Below are positions 1 to 11,140 of a stretch of 64,000 bases of DNA, piece after piece. A model generated the notes under the pieces. That model did no database searches and was not told the origin of the DNA. It saw nothing but the letters and a program-made list of their open reading frames with translations. This DNA is from Cucumis sativus (taxonomy: Eukaryota > Streptophyta > Magnoliopsida > Cucurbitales > Cucurbitaceae): the NCBI RefSeq assembly GCF_000004075.3, contig NC_026660.2, positions 3,782,001 to 3,846,000 on the forward strand, in the 5' to 3' direction. Each line of letters begins with the position of its first letter. Within the stretch, counting starts at the first letter, position 1. A program made the position numbers and the translations under genes.

Positions 1-3000
1 GCAAACAGCAGTGAACGATGAATCAATCATAGCAGAAAATGGGGTTGAACCAAGCGGCATTCTTTAAGTTCAACAAGGGAGGGTAGGGAGATTCGAATTG
101 GTCAAGGGCAGATACTTGCAACCAATTGAGCTAGGCTGAAATTGTTGAGAATGTACTATTACTAAAGAAAGCCTAGCCAAAGACTCCGACCACCGTGACA
201 GAAGGGAGGACGAGTTAGCAGCAATCTCCATTATCATAACAACCTAGGTCTATTTTGAGGCGAACCAGTATCCAGCAAATCAAGAAATCCATCTCAACAT
301 TCTATTGTCGAAATCTAAAAAGACCCAAATGCTTGCTATAACGATCGAATGAGAGTTACTCTTAGGGACTTTAAGCTTACAAGGAAGAGAAAGAATGAAG
401 GGTGAAGAAAGAATGTACAAAGGCACTAGAATCCACATGCAATAGTCACAAAAAGAGAAGCTCAATGCAATAAGGCGAGCAAAACTAAAAAAGATGCAAA
501 GATATGCCATCAGATAGAGGGTATTCCCAACTGAAAATTGTGGGAGAAAAGAATTGTTGTCAGAAAGCAAAATCGATTTAATAGACCCAGCTTTGATATT
601 AGAAGTCAAGAAACAAAGTACAGGAAATCCATGCAAATTCAGAGAACTTACTCAAATGAAGCGTGCAGTTCATTCCTTAGAAAGAACTTAGTTGAATTAT
701 TGAACACAGAATACAGAGAGAAATTTCTCATGGGCTGAATGTGACGTATAGCCACGAAAGCATGCCACCTAGCAAGGTCAGACCTTCCTCAGTCCTCAAG
801 TCTCCCCCCCCCCCCAAAAAAAAAAAAACAAAACCTCGTCCTAGATGATAAAGCTCTAAATATCTTTAACAAATAGGGGGCGGACCACAAAAGGATAAAG
901 CTTTAGAAAAATAATAAGAAGAAATCTTTTATAATAATAACAAAGGACAGGATATAAAATCATTAAATCCTATATTCTGTCCATTGTTATGAAGCCACAT
1001 CATGCATTCCATACATTGATTTCAACCACTGGTTTTTAGATAGAGAACTCTTGACGTCTCTTATTTAATCTCATGATTACTTGAGTTTCATTTCCATCAC
1101 CGGCCTTAGAGAACAATCTAATCTAATAGTTTAACTTAAACTACAATTCTGCTGTAATCATTCAATTAAAGTAGGGTGGTCTTCTACAATATCGTAATTG
1201 TAAAGGAAACAATAGCAGATTGTGCAGCTGAATTTTCACTAAGGCAGTGAAAAATATCCTTCCAAGTTACAAACTAATTAGTCTAAGAAAACTTAGAGGC
1301 TATTAGTGGCCTTGAGTTGGTCATTGTGGTCTATCGGATAATAGTAGGTAAAAACTATTTTAGTCTTGTTTACAAATGATATGAGATGAGAGATGATGGT
1401 TTCAAACTGTTTTGGCAGTTAAGCATAAGTTATAACAATTGAAAACTTTAACTATCAAGTGGGCTATAATAGCCACTTCAACCGAGTAGTAAGTAGACCC
1501 AGAACTTGAGATAGAAAAAAAGATAAAGAAATGCTATAAAAAAAAAGGTAGAAATCCAGTAGTGGGAGAGTCACATGGGAATGGAAAGAAAAGGCAATGG
1601 TCACATGAGCCATGGAGAAAACCAAGAAAACACTAAGCATTAGCAGCTCCCCAAAAAATCACCACATTAAGCAGAAGCAGAAGCAGGTAGAACACTTAAT
1701 AATTAATATTCCTCGAAAGATTCAAAAAGGAAACGAAGACCAATGACTATGAGAAAGACCACTTGGGGGCCATGGCCTACTCATTATTAATAACATACCA
1801 TACCATGCGCATGCAGTGCAATCCCATAGGCCATAGACGCGGTTTATGGGGTTTTGTGAGGTTTAGAAAACGACAAAATGCTTCTCACATCCTATTCCTC
1901 TCCCACTCCAACCTACTCCACCCAACTCAATTACTCTTTCCTTTTCTATTTTTTATTTGTATTCGTTGATAGATGTCTGGTTAGCCATCCTACATCAACA
2001 TCTACCAATCATCTACTATTTTTACCAATGTTTTTATTTTATTTTTAGACTAAGGGAACAAAGAAAAGCAACAGCACCAACTACTTTTTCACCTCCTCGT
2101 CACAGATGAGAGGGAAATTATAATAAAGAAAAATATCTTTTCAAAACAAACAACTATAAGAACCTATCAAAGTTACAATAACATGAGCACTACTGTTTTT
2201 AGTTCAATAATATGTGACATTCACATTGAAGATATACATCTTAATCAATAAAACTATACTCAGATTAGTTTGACCTCACCATAGTTGATAGGATCTTAAA
2301 CTTTAAGAAAAAGATCACCCTAGTTCGAAGTTTGAACCAACAATTGACTCTTCCCTCACTTATAACAACTAAAGGACAGTTTGGAACAAAGATTATCTAG
2401 GACTATGATAATTAACTTTTGCTACACTAAAAACTATTTAAAAGTCTTTAATTAACTCTGTAAACACTATTTTAAAACTCCTAATTAATTATTATTTGAC
2501 ATTCACACTTTTTTCATACCGTGTGTTATAGTATTTATTATTTTCTTATCAAACTAAAATAGTTTATACACCAAACATACTATTATAACCTAAACTAAAA
2601 TAATCTAGATAACAAACACAAACTAACCTAAGATTATAATAGCTAATTGTTTGCCTCAACCACCCCTACAAATTTTAGGAAATGAAATAAAGTAACATAT
2701 AAGAGAATGAATTTTTGAGAAGATGCCCTTGCTTAATTGGTCAAGCATTGTCCTTTTCTTCCCCATCTGAAGATTTAGAAAAATCAAATGGTTTCACATT
2801 CACACTTTTTCTTTAAAAAATAATTTTCATCCTTCTACGCCCTTATACCATTCTAATCCCCATTTATACTTCTTAATCTTCAAATATTTTAATCAATTCA
2901 AGTTTATCACAAACCTGAAAAGAATCTAATTAAACCTAAACAGCTACCTAATCAACAGACTATTATATTATCAGAATAATCAAACCATTTAGAGCTTTTA

Positions 3001-3243
3001 AACTTGATTTTTTAATATCAAACCAGATTGCCCAATGAAACATACCAAAAAAAAAAATCAAGGAAATCTTTATCGATTTTATATCTTAAGAAACCAAATC
3101 AACAATTTTTTTTAATAACTTTGATTTGAACCTTAAACAAAATTTAATCAAATGCTGACATAGGAAATAGTAAAATAATAAATAATGCAATTGTGAAGAA
3201 ATAGACAATACTTACCAGTAAGAGAAACGAGTCGACTGTCACT
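1..3243. other. Intergenic, no gene recognised
   Basis: About 3.2 kb of AT-rich DNA. The short open frames here (for example 280-636 minus, 538-738 plus, 1763-1969 plus) have low-complexity or hydrophobic composition and match nothing I recognise. A C-run followed by an A-run lies near 805-830. The only structured element is the MITE-like repeat at about 2372-2667. The right end (3191-3243) is probably 3' UTR of the minus-strand glycosyltransferase. Confidence 0.6.
2372..2667 (+). repeat. MITE-like dispersed repeat, copy 1
   Basis: About 295 bp with phrases shared with 48858-49155: tctaggacta near the left end, actatttaaaag, caaactaaaatagtt and ctaaactaaaataatct in the same order. The ends carry imperfect inverted gtttgg-type termini followed by an ATTATAGTCCTAGG-like stretch. 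A third, partial, opposite-strand copy lies at 44201-44300. No coding capacity. The size, termini and copies suggest a miniature inverted-repeat element; superfamily not determined. Confidence 0.5.
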
Positions 3244-4311
3244 TCAGTCCCGAAAAATGACGTCATCGGCGATTTGCATCAACGGTGTCAAGGATTCCGG
3301 TGAGAATTTCCTGGCGAAGAAGTAAGAGTAGCTCGAATTCGACATCCTCAACATGTGTATGAGGTCCGGTGAGACCTCCTCAGGCGAGTACAAGTGCGGA
3401 TGTCCATCCCAACATCCTGTCCAATTAACCCTAGTTAGTGTATAGTGACTGCAGCCTTCCGGATCCTCCATGGACAACAATGTGGGAAAGTAATGTTCCT
3501 CCGGGTAACACGGTTCCTCGCCCAAGCACGGCAGTTCAAACTTCTTCCATAGCGTTCTCTCTTTCACCACCAGCACAGCATGGTTGCGAGTCAAAATGAA
3601 GAACTGCGATCCGACTCTGAATTGTTCAAACGACACTTCAGGGAGCATCGCGGTGGGTCCCCTAGCAGCGTATCGCTCGTACAGATTCGGCTCATCAGAG
3701 AGAATTTCGATATAGCTTTTGTAACTAGACTTCGAAGAGAAGGATCTAAGGGATGTGATTGAGTTTTTAAACAAGAAACTATACATAAAATCAAACGAGT
3801 GGATAGGAATACAATGTTGAGAAACTAGGGCAAAGTAAAGGTTCAGTGGGTCATCGATGACGGCGCGAGCAAGAAGCCTACGAGCAGCAGAAATGAGAGT
3901 GGGCGAAGCACGGAGAGTCTTCCTAGCGGGAACGAATCGGCCGTCGAAAACACCACCGGGAGGGGTTAATTGGACGGTAGGATCAGCGTGGATGTAGATA
4001 TTGTAACGCAATTCATGGCCGAGGAAAAAACGTTCCCACAAAGGGGCGAAGGAGAGGTCGGAATTAGTAAGAAAGAGAAAAGCAATCTTGGGTTTAGGGT
4101 TTGAAGAGATGCCTAATCGGGAAATGGAAGAAACAGCACCGGCAGTGGCGGCGGCATGGGAGTTCTGCAACTGTAGAGTGGCGGTATGGAAGAGAGCAAG
4201 GTCCTGAAGATCGGCAAAGAAGGAGAATTGGGATTGGTTGAAAGGTAAAATGAAGAGAAGGCTAAAGGAAAGAAGAAGAGCAAATGGAAGAAGAAATGGG
4301 GAAGAAACCAT
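3244..4311 (-). CDS. Core-2/I-branching GlcNAc-transferase family protein (GT14)
   Basis: Single-exon gene, 355 residues, start ATG at 4311, stop TGA at 3244. It looks like a type II membrane glycosyltransferase of the plant GT14 'Branch' family, probably acting in the Golgi on a sugar acceptor that is not known here. A short N-terminus is followed by a membrane anchor at residues 6-25 (LLPFALLLSFSLLFILPF). The catalytic region starts near residue 74 (KIAFLFLTNSDL) and runs to about 320. It includes YNIYIHADP, the LVSQHCIPIHSF block, the VGSQFFILTRNHA block and CYPEEHYFPTLL, all family hallmarks. The typical length is 350-400 residues, so it looks complete. The DNA just 5' of the start (4439-4512) is nearly pure purine on the plus strand, that is, a pyrimidine-rich leader for the gene. 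Exact donor and acceptor sugars cannot be told from sequence. Confidence 0.9.
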   Translation of the reverse strand: MVSSPFLLPFALLLSFSLLFILPFNQSQFSFFADLQDLALFHTATLQLQNSHAAATAGAVSSISRLGISSNPKPKIAFLFLTNSDLSFAPLWERFFLGHELRYNIYIHADPTVQLTPPGGVFDGRFVPARKTLRASPTLISAARRLLARAVIDDPLNLYFALVSQHCIPIHSFDFMYSFLFKNSITSLRSFSSKSSYKSYIEILSDEPNLYERYAARGPTAMLPEVSFEQFRVGSQFFILTRNHAVLVVKERTLWKKFELPCLGEEPCYPEEHYFPTLLSMEDPEGCSHYTLTRVNWTGCWDGHPHLYSPEEVSPDLIHMLRMSNSSYSYFFARKFSPESLTPLMQIADDVIFRD

Positions 4312-4438
4312 GGCATGGAAGAAGGAAATTCCAAGAACAAAAACAGAGAGAAACAGAGGGATTTGGGATTTGGGGTTTGGATTTGTTGAGAGTGGATGAA
4401 ATGGATTGATGGTTTATTTGTCACATGGGTGTGTGTTG

Positions 4439-4512
4439 TTTTGGGAAGGAGGAGGAGAAGAAAAAGGGAAAAGGAAGAAGATAAAGAAGATAAAGATGAA
4501 GAAGATGGGTTT
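4439..4512 (-). promoter_or_regulatory. Pyrimidine-rich leader/promoter tract of the GT14 gene
   Basis: A run of G and A on the plus strand (ggaggaggagaag, gaagataaagaag and similar) about 130-200 bp upstream of the start codon at 4311. On the gene strand this reads as CT/CTT repeats, a common feature of plant core promoters and 5' leaders. No clear TATA box was assigned. Confidence 0.35.
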
Positions 4513-7500
4513 TGTTTTGGATTATGGGTTGAGAGAAAAAAGAATGGATCACATTAGATTAGATTAGAGTATCACTAGAGAAAGTGACGCAAAAATGGAG
4601 ACTTTGTTTGTTTGGGAGTGGTGTGGAGTGGAGTGAAAGTGGGTATCAATTTTGTTCCTCACTCTTCTACCCCTTCTCATAATTGGACCATCACTTTTCT
4701 TTTCCTTCTTTTTCTTTTAGTAAAATTTGTGTTACCTCAAAAATGTTAACTATTTTTAAAACAATTGTCTTTTAAAGAAGTTCATGTGGGTGTTGTAAAT
4801 ATGAGGTATAACCCCAAACACCATGTCATTCTAAATATTTGTGACTCTACACATAATCTAAAATTTGTGGATTGGCTTAGGTAGAAGACTTTTTTGGATC
4901 CAATCCAATTCTTACATGTGATGCTTGAAAGTAATATATAACATTGGGTGTATTTGGTGTCAAATTAATCTCTTAAAAAATAAATAACAAATATATAAGT
5001 AGACTATATTCGTTTAATACTTTAGTATTACTTGAGTGTGTATCAATCACTTAAATATATGTCGATACATCAACAACATATTTGTTGATTGTTCCAATGT
5101 AAATAGAACACTACTCCATTTACTTAAAATCAAACAATTTCAAGAATTACAATTTAAGTATCATTCAACAAAATTGTGTATTTGATTCACGACTAAGTTA
5201 AATTCAACAAAATCATACTTTTTTACTACGTAAACAGAAATATAGTACAACAAAACTATACAAGAAAAAAAAAGTAAACATAACTCATGGGACTACAAAA
5301 ATGAAGGTGGGGTTCCTAAAGACAGAGTGCAATGGAGTTTTTTGTTGGTGAAGGGAGGCATAATGGATGGAAGGCAAAAAGGTGTTTTTTTTTCTTTCCT
5401 ATTTATCACTTATATAGATGATGAAATTGTTTTTATTATGTTTGTTTAGTTTTTTTTATATATATAAAAAAAAAAAAAGACTAGGAATATATATATGAAA
5501 TTATAAGTGCGTTTGAGTATTGAACGATAACATCAAATCATTCATTCATACACTTATGATGGATCTATTTATCACTTACACTTTACTACATTTTAAGTTT
5601 CTTTTCAATCACAATGAATGGCGTGGATTCGAGCGGTAGACCTCTTGATTAGTGGCAGAGCCATACAACCATGTAATTAAAAAACTAATAAGAATATCTA
5701 TAAATTAACTAATTTAATACTTATTACAATTATCTTCTAGGAGTACTCGTGTTTTGAAATTGATCCAATTTTTTTTAATAAAAAATATAATTATGAGGCT
5801 GACAACGATATTCTTGTAAACATGCATTAGGAACTTGATCTTGAATGTTATTAATATACTAAGTAAAACAGGTCTTACACCCCAAGATCTGCAAATAGTT
5901 CTCTAAATTGATTTTTTATTTAAAATCTATATGAATGTTTTCTTGTTTAAAACAATTACTCATCCTTACTTTTCTTTTAAAGCATTATTTTTTTCATATT
6001 GATATAGAGTTAACGTTCTAGAGGTTTAGCGTGTGCCTCCAAAGTGCTACACTACACCGCCCTAAGAATTGCAAAAAATTCTAGCTCCAACGTGGCTCTT
6101 CGCTATTGCTCTTAGTAACAAATCTCAATTTAAGTTATGCTCATTTTGACTAGTGATAGTTCACTAAAAAAAGGACCATAAATATTTAAGAATTTATATA
6201 AATAAAAGTCAGGATAATAATTTAAGTGTCATATGCAGTAAGTTTGACATCATACTAGTACGAGAATCTCTTACGCTAGTTAATCCCAATAAGATACAAA
6301 GGAAACTAGAAGGGATCCGTGAACCAAATGTCATAAACACCTAACAACATTACCTAGAAGAGATCACGAATCACAACAAATACAACACCCGTGTATAGAA
6401 CGTACGTAAATAACATAACCTCAAATATAAAAATTGTAACATTTTTTTTTTTTTTTGTTAGTATTGTTGCAATACAATCTAATATCTCTAAACATAACCT
6501 TTTAAATTAAAAGGATGAAGATTTGACCTAAAACAAACAATAAAGTCACTTTTAAGATTATAAAAATTGATAATTAGTTTAAAATATTATCCAATGGTAT
6601 TATGTGTTACTCCAAAGCATATCCAAGAAAAAAGGTGACAAACAATAATGTCACTTTTAAGATTATGAAACTTGAATTTATATTTTAATTAAATTATAAA
6701 ATTATATTAAATACATATATAAAAATTATATTAAATACATATATAAAAATATAAGATATTAGGTTATAAATTCAATTCAATTTTTATAAATATAATATGT
6801 TTTATGTAATGTATTTTAGTTTATATAATATTATAAACTAATAATTATATAAATATTTTAGGTTAAATTAAAATTTTGGTTCCTATCATATTAATTTAAA
6901 ATATAGAATTTAGTGAATATGGTTTAAAATTAAAATTTAGTTCCTTTGGTTTGATCAAATCATAGAAAATAGTCATGTTATAAGAACTATTTATATATAA
7001 AGATTTTTTAAACGGTAAGAACGATATATGATGAGGTTTTTCTTACTTTCCCCAAACGATAGGGACTAAATTTACATTTTAACCCATTTTTAAACATAAA
7101 TTATGTTTATAAATAAATCAATTATAGCTTATTGTCAATGGATAAATAAGACTAATTATTAACCATTTTTTAAAAAAACTATAATCTAATTTGCGAATCT
7201 GTCTCCGTAAAAATATAAAATATAATTATGTTTTCATCGAATTCCTTGTTTTCAGACTTTCTAGCAAACCGGTCCTGAGATATTAAAAAATATATTTTAA
7301 CCCAATAAAATATACTAAACTCTAGTTGATTAAAATGAAACTGAGAGAATTCCCCGTAGCAAATGAAAAGGATTTAGTATCATTTTAGGGTAGTTTTAAA
7401 AAGGGAAAAATATCATTTTAGTTCTAGAGTTTTTCATCATTAGGTGTGTTTGGTCTCGAGTAGAGTTTATTAGCTCTCTCAACACAATCATTCGGTTGAG

Positions 7501-7800
7501 TACAAACAAAAATATGACCAGACTTAAAAATTGTCCACATGAATCGCTTTTAATTTTTTTTAAAATTTTACGAAATCATAATTTAACTCAAAATTATAAT
7601 ATGAAAAGTTTCTTTTTTTAAAAAAATAAAGAAAAAAGAATAATAAATTAGGCAGTAAAATGAAAGAAGAAGAAAAATAATTGGTGACAGAAATCATCAA
7701 ATTTCTCCAAATTATGACCGTTATTCAAAGAATTCCGGCGTCCACATTATCTCTTCCAATGAACGCATCACAAACCACACATATTTCCACGTGTCATTTT
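4513..7800. other. Intergenic, AT-rich
   Basis: No open frame of interest on either strand. It holds homopolymer and TA-rich stretches (for example 5446-5500) and a 24-bp perfect tandem duplication at 6701-6748. Near 7060 there is a 'tagggactaaatttacat'-type phrase that recurs in dispersed plant repeats. No gene is supported. Confidence 0.6.
6701..6748. repeat. Two-copy 24-bp tandem repeat
   Basis: The unit attatattaaatacatatataaaa occurs twice in direct succession (6701-6724 and 6725-6748) without mismatch. This is simple AT-rich slippage-type DNA with no coding. Confidence 0.8.
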
Positions 7801-8090
7801 CTGCAGCAACTTGATCATATCAATTGACTAACGTTTCAGAATTCATCACACGTGGTACTCTTTCATGAGCCATCTCTACGAGATTATCATGTAACCGAAT
7901 ACACATGATTACAGTTTCCCTCTCAACGTTCTTGAAAAATCGCTGAAAAGAACTTTTACTAGCCGTTTGAACTCCATTCTTAACCTTTTCATTCTCTCTC
8001 TCTCCCACTGAATTCATCGCCAACTTCTGAAGAAAATCTAACAATCTCCAGCTTTGAATATCCCATCTTCATCCAAATCAGACACAAAAA

Positions 8091-9107
8091 ATGAATGGGG
8101 TCGGAGGAAAATTCATGAAGAAGCTCAAATCGATCAAGCCTGCCATAGCTTATCTGAACCAAGATCGAATTCTTCAGGCCATTGCTCCAGATGGGTACTG
8201 CGATTTCTTCACTAGAAACGAGAATTTCAAACCCAATATTCCGATTCAGAAGACGATCAAGAAGATCGCTTCGAATTTGGGAAAGAAAAACGGAGATGGG
8301 TTTGAAGATGGAGAAACAGAGGAGACTGGTTTCGATGAAAAAGAGAACATTGAGCCGTTTGTTGAATATAGAAATAAGGATTCTTTGTGTTCAAGTAGTG
8401 GGAATTGTTTAGCGGGATCAAAAAGAGAAACCCCTTTGTCGGAAATTGACATCTCGTCTTTCCGGCCACCGGATATGAACTCCGGCAGCCTCTTTGACCC
8501 TAATTTACTTGAGGTTTTTCAACAAGCTGTGATGGAATATATGAAAATTAGGGAAGAAGAGATCGAATGTAGCATCAAGTTTGAAGAAGAAGAAGAAGAA
8601 GAAGAAGAAAAGAGGAATCCTCTGTTTTGCTTTGAAGAAAAATGCCCACCAGGGGGATCGGACTCTGTTATTCTTTACTCAACAACTCTAAGAGGAATAA
8701 GGAAGACATTTGAGGATTGCAACAGCATAAGATTTCTGTTAGAAACATTCAAAGTGAAATTCCACGAGCGAGATGTATCGATGCACACGGAGTTCAAAGA
8801 AGAGCTATGGAGAGTTTTGGAAACAAACAGAGCTTTACCTCCAAAGCTGTTCATAAGAGGAAAGTACATTGGTGGAGCAGAGGAAGTTTTGGGGCTGCAT
8901 GAACAGGGGAAGCTACGGGCTTTGTTCGAAGGTATTCCGATTGATCAATTCTCCGGGATCCCATGCGAAGGGTGCGGCGGAGTTCGATTCGTGCTTTGCT
9001 ACAAATGCAATGGGAGTCGAAAAGTCGTTGATGATGAGAGCGATGAACAAAGGAAGTGCTCAGAATGTAATGAAAATGGATTGATAATCTGTCCTTATTG
9101 CTGCTGA
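8091..9107 (+). CDS. Glutaredoxin-domain protein with C-terminal CxxC zinc-type motifs
   Basis: Single exon, 338 residues, ATG at 8091, stop TGA at 9105-9107. It resembles the plant 'glutaredoxin family protein' group (At3g28850/At5g39865 type). The first half is low-complexity and charged, with a run of nine or ten Glu at about residues 164-174 encoded by a GAA repeat. The glutaredoxin fold spans about 190-285: VILYSTTLRGIRKTFEDC, then LPPKLFIRGKYIGGAEE, the conserved cis-Pro/GG region. The usual CPYC/CxxS active-site motif is absent at the first strand; LRGIRKTFEDC stands in its place, as in this subfamily. The tail carries four CxxC pairs (CEGC ~291, CYKC ~303, CSEC ~323, CPYC ~334), likely binding zinc as in DnaJ-type zinc fingers. 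Its partner and redox activity are unknown; catalysis in the classic sense is doubtful. Confidence 0.92.
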   Translation: MNGVGGKFMKKLKSIKPAIAYLNQDRILQAIAPDGYCDFFTRNENFKPNIPIQKTIKKIASNLGKKNGDGFEDGETEETGFDEKENIEPFVEYRNKDSLCSSSGNCLAGSKRETPLSEIDISSFRPPDMNSGSLFDPNLLEVFQQAVMEYMKIREEEIECSIKFEEEEEEEEEKRNPLFCFEEKCPPGGSDSVILYSTTLRGIRKTFEDCNSIRFLLETFKVKFHERDVSMHTEFKEELWRVLETNRALPPKLFIRGKYIGGAEEVLGLHEQGKLRALFEGIPIDQFSGIPCEGCGGVRFVLCYKCNGSRKVVDDESDEQRKCSECNENGLIICPYCC

Positions 9108-9285
9108 AGAAGAACACGGAATTTTGTTGTTTGATTCTTTGATTATGTAAATTGGGTTTTGATTCTTTTATACAGAATGTTCTTCACAAGTTCAACAACA
9201 TTTTTTAGGGTTTTTTTCACTTTGCTGGATTTAGATATGTAATTAATCTAATATTCTTTGGTTAGATTTGATTGAACCCTTCATT

Positions 9286-9291
9286 AATAAA
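9286..9291 (+). terminator. Possible polyadenylation signal of the glutaredoxin-domain gene
   Basis: AATAAA, overlapping a second ATAAA, about 180 bp after the stop codon. Position and sequence fit a near-upstream polyadenylation element, but plant signals are loose and AT-rich DNA produces many chance matches. Confidence 0.35.
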
Positions 9292-9299
9292 TAAAACTC

Positions 9300-11140
9300 T
9301 GGATTTTTATGACATTACCAATTTTATTGTTGAAGTTGGATTTAACATAATTGACATATTCTCTTATCTATGCTTTTTAAACAAGTTAAATTTAAAATAT
9401 TTATTACATTTATTAGTCAAGTTTTGTTGGGTTTTTCTTATTTTTAAAGTTTCATCAACTTTAACTCTAGTTTGTGTTTGTATTTGTTTTCTTTCCTAAA
9501 AAGATTACAAAAATAGTGATGATGATATCTACATGTTGATAGAGAAAAAAAAAAGAAAAAAGAATACAATGAAACTTAACCAATTGAATTATGTCTCCAA
9601 GTGGAAGATTCAAATATTTGTATGAAGTGATTAACCTTACCACATGGTAAATTATGATTGGACATCTTAGGACACAAAGATATGTGATGCTCATAATGTG
9701 ATTTGTCTAGTGAACTTCAAATTCTCATTTTTATTTCTTTAAAATATTTTTATTTCAATTATTTAAATTTAGTTTATGAAATTTCAATCAATCTTAAATT
9801 TAGTTTCTCAAATTTATTTTTTTTTATCAAAATTAGTAAAGAAAAAGATTAATAGATAACAAAAAGATATGAAAAACGATAATAAACTAGTTGTCGCCAG
9901 TACTCGAAACTATATGTCCTAAAAAAGAGTTAATTTTAAAACCTAAAAAGAAAAAGTTGCTACCAATCTTTAGGGTGTGATTGAACACCAAAATAAAGTG
10001 AATAAATTTTAAACAAAATAACAAATGATATGCAAAAAAAAAAAAAAGAAAAGCTAAAGTTGAATTTGAGAGTTATTTGTGTATAAGAAAAATGTTAGCA
10101 CTTGATACCGCCCGTTTTTAAACGATGACCAAATTTAATATTTTGAATTGAAATCATTACTTAAATAAAGTTTATTTAAAGGAAAATAAGATTTTTTTTT
10201 TATATATTCATTACTTTCTTGCTATCACTCCAACATTCCAACCTTTTAAGCAATGATCTCATAAGTAAAATAAACTTCATCAATTATACCGTATTAACAA
10301 AAATTATTACAATTTCTCAAAATCTTTCGTAGACTAGTTTTTTAATAAAGAACATTTTTTTATAAAAAAAACATTGATTAATTTCACACTTTCTTGGATC
10401 AAAATTTGAACTCTCAAACATATTAATTCATCGCCTTAAAAATCTAAAAATAACGGACTCTTGTACATTTCTAAATTCCATTGTAGCATTTCTTTCAACG
10501 AAAACGATGAGTTATGAAAAAAAACATTAAAAAAACATATAGCTTTAAAGCAAAAATTTCTAAATGATTTAGAAAAAATTAAGAAGATTTCAAAATTATT
10601 TGTGATTTAAGATAAAATATTTTTTTAAATCTTGAAAAATCTTAAATAAAAGTCAAATAGAAAATAACAAACAAAATCAAATACGTCACACAAGAAATTA
10701 AGCAAATAACATAGAATTTTACTTTTTTTAAAAAAAATATTGAAGATCAATCTCGAACTTCCAAAGAGCCGGTCTCGTCATCTAAGAATTTAGAAATAAC
10801 AAACTTTAATATATTTCTAAATTCGTAGAAAAAAGAAAAATGATGTAAAGTAAGAAATAAAATTAATTAGCTATAATGCAAAACAATATCTCAAAATAAA
10901 TACAAAGTAAAATTGAAAGAAAACATAGATACATATATTTAAGCACATATACAAATTTAAGAACGTAGAAATCCGATGAGAATAAAAAGTATTATTTACC
11001 GAAATAAAATGCGGTAGAATCTTAACTTAAAAAATGAAGGAAAATAAAGTAAAAGAATGAAGGAAATAAAATTGAAAAAAATGAAAAGAAAAAGAATAGT
11101 AAAAAGATAATAAGGAAAGAAAAAAGAAAGATAATTAATA
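9300..11140. other. Intergenic, AT-rich
   Basis: No coding frame that I trust. The 9272-9499 and 9467-9694 frames are low-complexity Leu/Phe/Ile strings. Two related stretches of about 85 bp, at 10390-10480 and 10745-10828, share gatcaa..gaact..ctaaaaataac..acatttctaaattc and form a diverged direct repeat. Confidence 0.55.

Noticed and set aside
280-636. 118-codon minus-strand frame
   Set aside because: Hydrophobic, Phe/Leu/Ser-rich, typical of AT-rich DNA read by chance. No similarity recognised.
3191-3212. GT donor-like ctggtaagta just after the GT14 stop codon, suggesting a further exon
   Set aside because: The stop TGA at 3244 lies before it and the protein already ends like the family. 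At most it is a 3' UTR intron.
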